From contig PDIM01010348.1 in NCBI GenBank assembly GCA_002811675.1, positions 79,736 through 112,193 of the forward strand: a stretch of 32,458 nucleotides of DNA, given 5' to 3'. This DNA is from Ichthyosporea sp. XGB-2017a (taxonomy: Eukaryota > Opisthokonta > Ichthyosporea). The notes beneath the pieces were generated by a model. The model did no database searches and had not been told where the DNA came from. It worked only from the letters and a program-made list of their open reading frames with translations. Of this stretch, positions 1 to 9,800 are shown piece by piece. A program made the translations under genes and the position numbers. Every line of letters starts with the position of its first letter. Position 1 is the stretch's first letter.

Positions 1-168
1 TTGTTTCTTTTGAGGGTGTAATTGTGAGCCTTTTTTTTCTTTTTTTTGTACTTACGTGTGTTAATTCATGGTTATAGTAGAAAACGAAAAACAAAAAACA
101 AAAGAAAATAGAGGGGGATAGAAAAGAAATCTGATTCGGTGAAAGTGTTAAAATAAATCAGAAAAGCC
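1..168. other. Upstream flank of EFHB
   Basis: AT-rich non-coding sequence. An in-frame TAA at 154-156 lies just ahead of the EFHB ATG and fixes that start. I see no clear TATA box or RFX-type X-box here, although the window edge cuts the promoter short. Confidence 0.6.
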
Positions 169-2279
169 ATGAGTACTCCACGGTCGGCCGCAGAAACTTT
201 CCCAGTCTCTCCTCACGAGAAACCTCCCGCGGGTGTAATTTCCCGGGATAAGGATTCCCCTTCGGCCAAAGACTGCATAACGCCTCTTCTGGATAAGAGT
301 AAGAAGAGAAGTGTAAGTTACAGAAGGCAGCAAAAGAGCTTCTTTTTTCAGTCTTGCCATCCATAACTTTTATTCTTAAAATAATTCTTTGTATTGATTT
401 GTTCTTTATATAGGAAACTCCACCCTTGATTAAAAAATATTCGTCTTTAAATCCTCCTCCCGGTGAGAAGAAGGTTATTCCAAGCTTTGCAGAGGACCCA
501 CCTATTGATCCGAATATTATTCACGGGGTGAAGATTGTTAAAGAGCACGGGGCGGCGGTACTTTTGAACCCAGAGCCAGTATCGGAGCTAATTGAATTGA
601 TTGAGTCAAAGAAGCGACCTTCGCACGCCCCGAAGCAACCGGTTCTTGGGAAAACAGATAACTGCGGGCAGTCGTTGCCAGAGAGATTCCAGGGGGAAGC
701 AGCAAAGGCATTTGGGTAAGAATATGGTTGGAAAATAAGTGAGGGGAATGTGAAGAAAAAAAAGCACACGGGGAAGAGAATGAAATTGTTGTATGTTAGT
801 GTTTTGCTTTCTTTCTAAACTTTTTTTGTTCTTTTATTTTGGTGGCCACTTGACTGCGATGGGTGTGTGTCTTTTTTTGTTTTTACAATTGTTTGCATGG
901 AAAGAATTCCATCTGGGACTGGTGAAGTAAGTGCCAAAGAGCTAATTCACCCAGAACCCAACGATGAGTTAGATATTCTCGAAGATGAGTCGCACCCTCA
1001 ATATATCCTGAGTCATAGTGATTATTACCCGGGGGAACAGTGCGACCGAAAGTATGACTGGAGCAAAATCGCCAAAGATACCCGATTTGGAATGAAGACT
1101 GTGCATCGAAATGATGGGAAGGTGGTAGCTGAATCTCTTCGATGGCGCTATGAAATGGATAAGGAAAAAAGAAGCACAATCGTTCTTAAGGCCGTGGAAA
1201 GCTTCAAGGAAAGAACACAGTGCAAATTGGGGGAGGTTCACGATCCGATTAAGGACACAATGGTAAGAATACGTGTCTTACATCTCTTTTCTATTTATAC
1301 TTTTCTTCGGAAACAATAGCTTTACTTACTTGGCTAATTTTAATCTCAATTTTAACTTGGTTACCGCTTCTTTCATTGAACATAGAATGTTGGTCCTGAT
1401 CACACTTTTGGCATTATCCATGTTCCCGATGAATACAATGCTGGAGATTTGGTTCATCAGCGTCATGTAGATCCTAAAGACCTTAGCAAAGACTTAGAAC
1501 AAACAATGTTGTATCTAGGTCACACAAATGGGTTCATTGCAGGGAACCAGCACGACCCAAACAGGAGATTTGGAGTCCCTTCCATACGGGCTGACATTCG
1601 TCCTCCGAAGATAAGATCATGTGCAGACCGGCAAAATTATGGAGATGAATCCTCGGCTCAAGGCTTAATTTCCCCCTCTCTTTACAGCAATCATGGGGTG
1701 TATGAAAAGGATCTTCTGATGGCGAGAAGTAAAGATGAGATAAGAGAGCTCGTATTTGAAGCTGGGATGGTGCAAAGCGAAGACGATTTTGAAACAATAT
1801 GGCAGGTAGCTGAGCAAATTCAAGGATCCGATGCCCTTAGCATGGAGACATTCAGAGTGGCCAAAAAGGAAGTAAGTGCTGTATGCTCATGATGGTCAGG
1901 ATGTGATGCAATGCACCAAATGAATAAAAATCAATTTGTTTTCACATTTATTTTTAAGATAAGAAGAAAGGCAAGGGAAACATAGCTACGTTTGGATTTT
2001 CATTTCTTCGATAGGGAAAGAAATTCTTCGGTTGCTCAAAGAAATCCACTTATCAGAGCAAGACAAGCCCTAGGAAAGATAGCTTCAAAACATTAAAAGC
2101 TTTTTGAATGCTAATAGGTCACTTTTTTCTTTTTATTTTCTTTCGACACACTGACCCAGGAACTCAAAGAAGCAGACAGCGGACAAGGGAAACAAATAGT
2201 ATTGTCTCCCGATTCAAGTTTGACGACTTCTCAAGCGAAAGCCAGCAAGCAGCTGGGCAAGCACGCAACCTTTGAATAA
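169..2279 (+). CDS. EFHB: EFHB/CFAP21-like ciliary doublet-microtubule protein (5 exons)
   Basis: EFHB (FAP21/CFAP21) is known in other ciliates and flagellates as a microtubule inner protein of axonemal doublets; in mammals it is also linked to store-operated calcium entry. I join five exons: 169-312, 414-715, 905-1262, 1386-1871 and 2160-2279. All introns (101, 189, 123 and 288 nt) are GT-AG, three with GTAAG-type donors and T-rich acceptors, and the phases (0, 2, 0, 0) keep one frame of about 469 residues. The family hallmark crosses the third junction: VHDPIKDTM then NVGPDHTFGI, followed by PDEYNAGDLVHQ. Upstream in exon 3 lies DTRFGMKTVHRNDG, also typical. The C-terminal part of exon 4 resembles a degenerate EF-hand pair; no canonical DxDxDG loop is visible. 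Vertebrate EFHB is much longer (about 830 residues), mostly by extra N-terminal sequence. The ATG at 169 has an in-frame stop 15 nt upstream. The last exon is the least certain, supported by phase and an acceptor only. Confidence 0.85.
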
Positions 2280-2596
2280 TGAAAGTATGAACCATTACTG
2301 CAATCAACTTCAATCAAGCCTCATTAAAATGGACGAAAAATCTTACAAATATACTCGGAGGATCTGGTCATGGATCTAGTTTGCCGATAGATTCATTTCT
2401 TAATCGATTATATATGTGGGTTGCATGCATGCGCGCATGAGGGGTTGTACCAAGTCAAAACTGACCTAAAATTTACAACATGCGCCAATTGTGCCACTAA
2501 TTTGTAGCTGACCGTCATATGGTCATGTGCACGGTAGCACCGGCATTATTTTGGAGATTAAGATTTGTACACGAAGTTATAAATTGCTATAAACCG

Positions 2597-2611
2597 CTGT
2601 AGCGACTACAG
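2597..2611. repeat. Short perfect inverted repeat
   Basis: CTGTAG-CGA-CTACAG: a six-base stem with a three-base loop, directly followed by GTAGCG, a partial repeat of the second arm. It lies in the non-coding spacer. Its function is unknown and it may be chance. Confidence 0.5.
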
Positions 2612-3072
2612 TAGCGTAACGCGCGTACGCACGTTCGAAGACTTTCAATATATTGCCCAGTAAATTATGCGTGCGTTACTTGATAGGAAACGAGATTTCG
2701 CAATGGATTAAGCAAGTTTATGAATTCGTCGTCGGTCGATAGCTGCGGGCCGCGAGCGCCTCATGTGTACTACTCTTCATGATATCATGCAGGCGTGCGA
2801 TAGAATGAGGAAACTTTGTAGAATTATTTTGAAGATAGACCAATCCTAAAATAAGGATTCGATCAGTTTACGTTGAAGAACGTCTTCTTCGACGACGACG
2901 TTGTGAGAGAATTTCATCAGAAAAGTTAGAAGCCTCAATTACAACTTGGAATGAAAAGAAAAGGTCAAAAAAAAAGCCTGAAAAAAAGGGCAACCCGATT
3001 TTTGTAAATTGTTTGCTTTGAAGCTTTTTTTGGCTTTTTATAACCTTTTCTTTTCTTTTTTTTTCCAAAAGC

Positions 3073-3144
3073 TTGATTTTGATTTTGATTTTGATTTTGA
3101 TTTTGATTTGGAATTTGATTTTGATTTGGAATTTGAAATTGGAA
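3073..3144 (+). repeat. (TTGATT)n hexanucleotide microsatellite with second-order structure
   Basis: Six perfect TTGATT units run from 3073 to 3108. The series then continues in register as TGGAAT, TTGATT, TTGATT, TGGAAT, TTGAAA, TTGGAA. Read in one frame it would give alternating Asp-Phe residues, but that frame closes soon and has no family resemblance, so I treat it as a microsatellite in the spacer or leader. Confidence 0.9.
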
Positions 3145-3333
3145 TTTTTTTGGATCGAGATCAATTTCTAATAGATTGGGATTTTGAATTGATTTTTTCC
3201 TTTTATGAATGAGTACAGTGTTTTCATAGTGTGAAATTGGATCAAAACTGAGCCTTTCTTTTTTTGAAAATACAAATATTTGTCTTTTCTTCTTTTTTCT
3301 GTAGTTTTTTGTTTTTTGTCCTTCATTTTGTAT

Positions 3334-4899
3334 ATGTTAGTGAATATTTTTGAACAGGCACTTGGTGCTGTGATTGTGACAAGGAACGATCCTCCACCAA
3401 CTGCTGAAGCTGTGGATGGTGGAGTAGTGGTAAACTCATTGAGTTTGTGTGAATTATCAAGAAAGACCAGTTCGAAGGATAGAGATAATAATAAGGGGGG
3501 GAGAAGAAGGTTGGGCAGAAAGAGCATTGAGGCTAGTGGGTGCGAAGCTTTTAAACGTGAGAAGGAATTTATTTTGAATCAAGAGAATAATAAGAATCAG
3601 GAAAATATGGATGAGAACGGGGATTTAAAAACTGGGGAGGGGAAGAAGGTTAAGAAAACTGGGAGTGAGGACGGTGAGGTCGTTGTCGGTGTGGAACGGG
3701 TTGCGTCCGAGGAGACAATGACGAAATCAGCCCAAGCAAAGTTATATTTGGAATCACACTTGCTGCATTGTGCACAGACGTCACCTCAGGAACGTCTGCG
3801 TCGTCGTCGTAAGCTTGGTTCGTGGATGCCAGAGGAGGCTTTGGCGAAGATGCGAGAGGATGTGCAAAATATATGCTCAAGGCCATTGGGGAAATTGACA
3901 GTGGGGGCTGATCTTCCACGATTGATAAAAAATATGACTGTGCGGGTTGGGCAAAGGCAGATATTTCCCAGTGGAAGAGATTCTTGTGTTATGGAACATG
4001 TTCATATTGATGATTCAATTGATACGTCTTCGCAGCTCTTTAAACAGACGAGTTGTGATGATCTTACAGTGTTCCCAAGCGATACAGATCTAAATGAGAA
4101 AGTGAAAGGATTGAATATACCAAATATTGATGTGACTTCAAGTAATTATATCATCCCTGTACTGAAGCACTTTCTTATGAAGCTATCGGAGACTGTGGAC
4201 TTGGACGATCATTTCAAAACACTGGAAAAGGGGGTTGAAAAGTATTTACATAATGAGGGAGAAACGGATAGAGCGAGCGTAGCTTTGGATTTAAAAGCAC
4301 TGTTAAAGGATGAAGCATATGCGTCTGATAATCATCGAAGTTGTAGAATTTTGAAGGCGTGTAACCAGGCCAGTATAGCCCCGTTTGTGTCCTCGTTAAA
4401 GATGGGATTAGGATCTACTCTGCATTTTAATAGTGTGAGAAATTCGTGGAAGATTCAGATAACTATCAATCCTTCATCAATTTTAGTGACACATGATATG
4501 GCGGAAAAAATTACAGACATAGATACTGGAGATATTGTATGCACTTTCTATTGGCAGGTGCGAATATTATTTGATCCCGACGTAGCCACAGTCAAAGTTG
4601 CGGAGTTTGACATTTCGCGAGTTCATTTCAGTAGCGAAACATCGGAAGAAGAGGAAAACACGATGTTGCAGATATTTAAATCATACGGGTACCAACCTGC
4701 GAAAACGTCAAATGCCCCTCGGTCGATGAGTGAAGGGCAACTGATGAATAGGAACGGTTCTAGTCCTGACCGGACAGGGAATGGGGCAGCTGGGAATAGT
4801 AGCACCTCCCCAAAGAGGGGCAGTAGTGGGGAAGTTGTTCGCAAGCGAAGGGCCCTCTTTAAACGCTTTTTTACAGATCCATCTATTGGAAGTGAATAG
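3334..4899 (+). CDS. Protein with a GflB-like Ras GEF C-terminal domain (tentative)
   Basis: About 521 residues from the first in-frame ATG. The frame stays open a little further upstream, but only through T-rich, leader-like sequence without an ATG. Residues 1-130 are low complexity, charged and probably disordered. Residues about 130-450 are globular, with a block around ICSRPLGKLTVGADLPRLIK, then SLKMGLGSTLHFN, SWKIQITINPSSILVTHDMA and FYWQVRILFDPDVATVKVAEF. That series resembles the domain annotated in many protists as the C-terminal region of Dictyostelium GflB-like Ras guanine-nucleotide exchange factors. No catalytic RasGEF domain is visible, so exchange activity should not be assumed. 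The tail (about 455-521) is Ser/Gly/Asn-rich and ends with a basic cluster, RKRRALFKRFF. An intron acceptor at 3356-3358 (GAACAG) would allow an alternative 5' exon, so the N-terminus is uncertain. An AATAAA lies at 5277-5282. Confidence 0.6.
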   Translation: MLVNIFEQALGAVIVTRNDPPPTAEAVDGGVVVNSLSLCELSRKTSSKDRDNNKGGRRRLGRKSIEASGCEAFKREKEFILNQENNKNQENMDENGDLKTGEGKKVKKTGSEDGEVVVGVERVASEETMTKSAQAKLYLESHLLHCAQTSPQERLRRRRKLGSWMPEEALAKMREDVQNICSRPLGKLTVGADLPRLIKNMTVRVGQRQIFPSGRDSCVMEHVHIDDSIDTSSQLFKQTSCDDLTVFPSDTDLNEKVKGLNIPNIDVTSSNYIIPVLKHFLMKLSETVDLDDHFKTLEKGVEKYLHNEGETDRASVALDLKALLKDEAYASDNHRSCRILKACNQASIAPFVSSLKMGLGSTLHFNSVRNSWKIQITINPSSILVTHDMAEKITDIDTGDIVCTFYWQVRILFDPDVATVKVAEFDISRVHFSSETSEEEENTMLQIFKSYGYQPAKTSNAPRSMSEGQLMNRNGSSPDRTGNGAAGNSSTSPKRGSSGEVVRKRRALFKRFFTDPSIGSE

Positions 4900-5486
4900 A
4901 ATGATAATAGATGCTTCAAAGACAATATAATTGATTTGTTGTGAGCATCTTTGGACGTTTCTAAATCTGATTCACCAACTTGCTTGTGGTTGATTTCCCA
5001 CATGTGTTATTAGCTATTTATTCTTCTTTTTTTTCGAAGATCCGAAATAGATTTTGATTATCTTCTTATCGGCCTTTTTGTTTACCCAACACTACCACTC
5101 TCCCCCTTTTTATTGATTGCTCACGATTTTCTTTTTTCCTTGGGCAAGCCATACACACACACACACACATCCTGTCTCTCTTTAAAACGAGTTTTAAATA
5201 CAAATTTCAAATTTACCAACTTGATTTCACATTCTTGAACCTGCATTGACCTTTCTAAATCATATCATATCATATCAATAAAAACTAAGGGACCTAAATC
5301 TTCACTTCGGTTAGGGAGCACTCTTGAGACAACCAAAAGAAAGAGCTTTTGGCATTCCACACCCTAAACCGAGAACCATGAAATAACAGGTCAGCTGTGC
5401 TTCGTCGCGGAAGACCAGAATCATATTCGTGGACAAAAACCAAAAACCAATTTACTGTAGATTACTTCACTCACCGGTAGATCAAT
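4900..5486. other. Intergenic with simple repeats
   Basis: No gene seen. It holds the 3' UTR of the upstream gene, an (AC)8 run at 5153-5168, a short CATAT repeat near 5260-5276 and an AATAAA at 5277-5282. The remainder up to 5486 should contain the methyltransferase promoter and leader; no TATA box is evident. Confidence 0.55.
5153..5168. repeat. (AC)8 dinucleotide microsatellite
   Basis: Eight uninterrupted AC units in the spacer between the GflB-domain gene and the methyltransferase gene. Confidence 0.9.
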
Positions 5487-6686
5487 ATGGGGATTTTGTT
5501 TAAAAGCTATCTGCAATACTGCGGTTGTGGATTGATTGGTTTGTTTATTTTGATTCAATATGGGGCTATTGATTTGCAATCTTTTCTGATTGGATTGGTG
5601 ATTGGGGGAGGTGTGATTGGGTTTTTGCCTTCATTTGGAGTCTCTTCAATGAAGTCTAAGAGCAATTTTGGGGAAGAAGCGGGTGAGGATTATGATTGGG
5701 CGAATAAGGTGAAAAGTAACCAAAAGAGGCCTATCAGTAAGCAGTTGTCTGCAATGTATGACTCGGATATGCCACAAAGAGTGTTGTTGAATCTCAAATG
5801 GGAAGGAGAATATTGGATGAACTTTGGATACTGGGTGAAGGATTCTCCTGGTAGGGTTGTTAATCAGGTAGACGCTCAAGGGAACTCAAGTACAAAAAGG
5901 AGAGTTAAAGTAACTGATTTTGTGGAGGCTGCTTCAGGGCTTGCTAGGAAACTGGCCCAAGCAGTTGGTCTTTCAAAAGATGATATTTTGCTAGACGTAG
6001 GTGTTGGATGCGGGGATCAAGACTTTTTTTATGCAAAGCAATTTGGTACTTCGCGAATTGTTGGGATCGATATTGTTGCAAAACAGATAGCTGTTGCAAA
6101 TGCTCGTCTTGAACAGAAGTTTTCAAACAAGGAGGGGAGGTGCGATAAAGAAGAGCAAGACTCGACCAGGTTCCTTTCTGGGCTTTCGTTCGAAACTCGA
6201 GACGCTATGGACTTACCAGAAAGCTTCAAGAACTCTTTTACAAAAGTTCTCTGTCTTGACAGTGCCTACCACTTTTCCTCCAGAAGGGGATTCCTAAGAG
6301 GCGCCAATGAATGTCTGAAGCCCCACGGCAAAATCGGGCTGGTAGATATCTGTCTATTATCTCCGTTTAGTGCATATAGTTTGATGGAGCGCTTTTGCCT
6401 CCGTGTGGTTTCTGTACTCTTTCACATCCCAATAGAGAATATGTGTACAAGAGAAGAGTATTGCTTAGCACTGGTTCAAGAGGGCTTTGTTGATGTAGGG
6501 TGTGAGAATATCAGTGATGAGTTGATTCTTGGCTTTGGGGAATTCGTAGACCGTCACAGCGGGGTCCTAGAGAGTCTTACACAGAGAAATCCTTGGATTG
6601 GTTTGAAAATTGCTTCATTCCTGTTGCGGTTATCGCACAGGAGAAAGGTGTTTGGGTTCTTTGTGTTTAATGCTGAGAAGAGATGA
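5487..6686 (+). CDS. Membrane-anchored class I SAM-dependent methyltransferase
   Basis: A 399-residue protein with one or two hydrophobic segments at the N-terminus (about residues 8-28 and 30-52), then a soluble class I (Rossmann-fold) methyltransferase of the Methyltransf_11/25 type. Motif I is DVGVGCGDQ at 170-178. The acidic residue that binds the ribose hydroxyls of S-adenosylmethionine is probably D195 in GIDIVAKQ. Motif II/III equivalents are DAMDLPE and LCLDSAYHF, followed by LKPHGKIGLVDICL. The pattern is that of small-molecule or lipid methyltransferases such as the UbiE, sterol and phosphoethanolamine types. The membrane anchor suggests a lipid or quinone-like substrate, but this is inference. 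The ATG is the natural frame start and the frame has no introns. It converges on the dynein gene, with only 130 bases between stop codons. Confidence 0.88.
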   Translation: MGILFKSYLQYCGCGLIGLFILIQYGAIDLQSFLIGLVIGGGVIGFLPSFGVSSMKSKSNFGEEAGEDYDWANKVKSNQKRPISKQLSAMYDSDMPQRVLLNLKWEGEYWMNFGYWVKDSPGRVVNQVDAQGNSSTKRRVKVTDFVEAASGLARKLAQAVGLSKDDILLDVGVGCGDQDFFYAKQFGTSRIVGIDIVAKQIAVANARLEQKFSNKEGRCDKEEQDSTRFLSGLSFETRDAMDLPESFKNSFTKVLCLDSAYHFSSRRGFLRGANECLKPHGKIGLVDICLLSPFSAYSLMERFCLRVVSVLFHIPIENMCTREEYCLALVQEGFVDVGCENISDELILGFGEFVDRHSGVLESLTQRNPWIGLKIASFLLRLSHRRKVFGFFVFNAEKR

Positions 6687-6816
6687 CTTGGATTTTTGTA
6701 TTTAGGTTTTTATTGACTTGTATATTTTCGAGTATTTGTCTTTTCTTTTCTTCCTTTCGTTTTTTCTTTCTGTTTTTTTTTTAGAAAAAAAAAACAAAAT
6801 TCCCTGGCCTATCTGT
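6687..6816. terminator. Shared 3' region of convergent methyltransferase and dynein genes
   Basis: A 130-base convergent spacer. On the minus strand an AATAAA (plus-strand 6709-6714) lies about 103 nt past the dynein stop. A T-rich then A-rich stretch at 6736-6795 may serve the plus-strand gene, which has no canonical AATAAA here. The two 3' UTRs probably overlap. Confidence 0.6.
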
Positions 6817-9800
6817 CTAATCATCCAACTGACACAGAAGAGCTACCCCTCTAAGTACCCAGTGGTCCTCTGGTTGCGAAGATGGGATTTTTAGTGTTAG
6901 AACATAATTCGTTGAATGGCCAGTAGTGGAAAGTATCCCTCTACGAGCGGACGTCTTGTACAAGGGGCTATTGTACTCATTGCCCTTTTTGATATCCTTG
7001 ACTTCTATAGGCTGGAAATGAATGATGGGCATAGTATCGTAAAGTACTTTGGGAAAAGATTCGCCAAGTGCTTTGGTCTCCCGGTCCCAGCGGGCACCTT
7101 CCACAAAGAGACCGTTTATGTATACTCCATCTTCGGGTGGTTGCTCGGGAAGGTCATCTCCGAGCATAATAAATTCAAAGGCAAGTAGATCGATTGGTAT
7201 ATGATGCTTTCTGGCATAGTTCTGTAGGCCACCTGTCAAAAATGACTGTGTGAAATAGAAGCCAGAAAGCCAGAATACTGCAGGGGGGCCATCATCGTAC
7301 CAATCTTGGAGAAATTTTAGTCTCGCTAAGAAATCAGTGACATAGCTTCCTAAAGGCTTCAATGAAGGGTAAGATTTGCCCGCCCACATCGAAGGAATCT
7401 TACTGTCGATAATACCACTAGCAACGTCTTCGAGTTCACCAGACATGACAACCAAACCTTTTATAGCTTTACCCAAGTTGACGAGGGAAAGCCTAATGAC
7501 ACTCAGTAGTCTGTTGAATCTAACCATTTCCTGAACAAGGACGGTATTCATTGAGTCTGTGTATGTAGTGGGGTATTTTTGCCTTGCAGCAAGTAAATCA
7601 AAATTCTTTGGAAGTCTTGCTAAGACATCGGTTGCAACTTCCGCGATAATCTCATCTCTAGACTTTCCACCACCACTCGAAGAGCGGGCTTGGGTTAGTA
7701 GTACAGATGTGAAAAGCAAGTTGGTTTCTTGTTGGTCCTTCGTGATGTCTGCATTAGCATGCATTCCAAAAACTTCGGGCAGCTGATTAGAAGGAAGAGC
7801 TCTAATGTATTCTATATATGAATCATAAGTTCCTTTTGGAGGAGGAACATACAATCCTGATTCCGAAAGTTTGAACCCGTCCTCTAGAATGTTTGGTGAG
7901 TAATATTGGCCCAGGATACACATCAGAGTACGCCTATCGTGGTCATCTGTTACCCTTCCACCATAGTTGCAATGGCCTGTTAAATACTTCAAAGCCTCAA
8001 ATTGAATTTCATCATACTGATTCAAGAACATCTGCAATTGCCTTACACTGATTCGCAGATCAGATTCGTTGAACTCGTAAGGAGTATTCCAGCCAAGAGG
8101 CCCGAATTGTCTTCTCTCTTGAACAATGGCATGGAAGAAGCACAGACCAAAAAGCATTTTTTCCCATGCTGATGCTTGATTGCAACTTTCGAAGAATGAT
8201 GGATCAGATATAGGGTCGTTCAGATACGACCGAATTAGATTGGCCCGTAAACCTTTGGGAGGTTCGTTTGTCATTTTCACACCGTTTTGAAGGATTGCAA
8301 CAGGGAAATTTGGTGATGGGTAACTTGTAAGCCACAAGCGAAATTCAGGGTGGCATGTTTCAGGAGATAGTTCTTCGCAAATTCTCTCCAAAGTGGTCAT
8401 CCAACTGACGGCCAGATGGCAATTTTGGAGTACAACCCATGTTCCCTCTTTAATTCCTTTCTTGATCATCTCTTGGGCAATAGGACCCTGCCCTTGTCCC
8501 AATGATAAGGACTGGCATCTACTTCCACCAAATCCCTTATCATCGGCAAACTTAAGCAAAGCTGCCATGGGATCGGCTCCTGGGGAAAGAACAAAGATCA
8601 AGGGGGAGCAGGCAGTCGAGTCATTGTAGCTACCTGCCAAATCAAATGGAGGAGGCTCTACAAAGCGGCTTCCGAGTTTTGTTTTAACAAATTCAGTGAC
8701 GCCAGGTGTTACTTTATCGGGACGAATACACCTTAGAATCAATAGCTTCTGAAAAATACCAAGGTTCTCCCACTCGCCCGGTAAGGCCTCAAGATGGGGC
8801 TCTGAACTATCATACATAACTTTCCAGCTACCAGCAATACTTCCAAAATCGGAACCCAGCCCACCGAAGCCTTCGTAGTCTTGTAGACGACAAAGCTCAT
8901 TCCAAGATTTTTCGGGGAGCCATTTGGTGGGGTTTGGATTAGGATTATCCAACCCGATACCGCCAGTAAGAAGAAATCTCCATTCATCCTCTTTGATTTC
9001 ATTCTTGCCTTTCAGAATGTTAATGCAAAGAATGAAGGAGAACAAAAGCTTGTCCTTTTCGAAGAGTGATCTGCAGATGTTGCAATACAGTGAGTAGGTA
9101 AAAAAGTCTTTCAGAATCGTCAATCTTTCGGAAATTTCATCATTTTTTTCGGAGTCTTCAATAGATTTTGTAAAGAGATTAATAAACCAAGTTAAAGAAT
9201 ATTGGTACATTGGCTCAATATTTGCTAGATCGGCTATTGAAAAGAACAAGATTGAAGAGTGAATTGCCACTGGGGTGTATTCATTACGGGTGTTATCGAT
9301 CTTTTTCTCAGTCTCTTCCGCAATAGCTTGCTTTTCAGAAATTTCGTTTGCGAGAACTTTTGAGGAAGAAAGGACCTGAACGGCAGTTTCATCTTCCAAG
9401 ATATTTCCTTCTGAAGATGATAATACTTCAAGAATCTTGTCTTCAATTTCTTTCAGCTGCCTTTTGTTTGAAGCACTTTGAATAATAAGCTGATTCTTTT
9501 CATCTTCCAGCTCAGGCCTTTCCCTAGCAACAACAATCCCAAGGAGCTGATCTTCAAGACCTTCGGGGGTAATCATGAAATTCAGCAGTGTGACTTTTAC
9601 TGATACTTCAGGCAAATAGTGAGGATTTCTAAGCTTTGTTGTCATGTAAAACTTAAAGTCCTTACTGTACTCAATTGTACTATCACCAAGTCGAATGCAA
9701 ATGGCTCCTCCTTGTTTAAAGGTTTGCTTTAGCAACAAAGGTTCTAAAACAGGATCGAGCTCCTCGTTAATATTCTCAAGAAGAACTGGGTATCCGAATT

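Larger units (their letters stand above)
2280..3333. other. Intergenic, no gene recognised
   Basis: No supported gene. An ATTAAA at 2323-2328 could serve EFHB polyadenylation. The stretch 2400-2760 is relatively CG-rich with alternating purine-pyrimidine runs near 2421-2440 and 2618-2633, and a perfect hairpin at 2597-2611. From about 2990 it becomes T-rich and contains a hexanucleotide repeat. The last 100 bases look like a pyrimidine-rich leader or an intron 3' end ahead of the next gene. Confidence 0.6.

Noticed and set aside
1440-1480. Separate genes starting inside the EFHB region at internal frames
   Set aside because: Splice sites with matching phase join these frames into one EFHB protein whose family motif spans the junction.
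3009-3212. A frame encoding repeated Asp-Phe residues
   Set aside because: It is the translation of the TTGATT microsatellite and has no conserved flanks.
3280-3333. N-terminal extension of the GflB-domain gene with a membrane-like segment
   Set aside because: It starts at TTG and consists of T-rich sequence that looks like a leader or intron tract; the hydrophobicity comes from poly-Phe codons.
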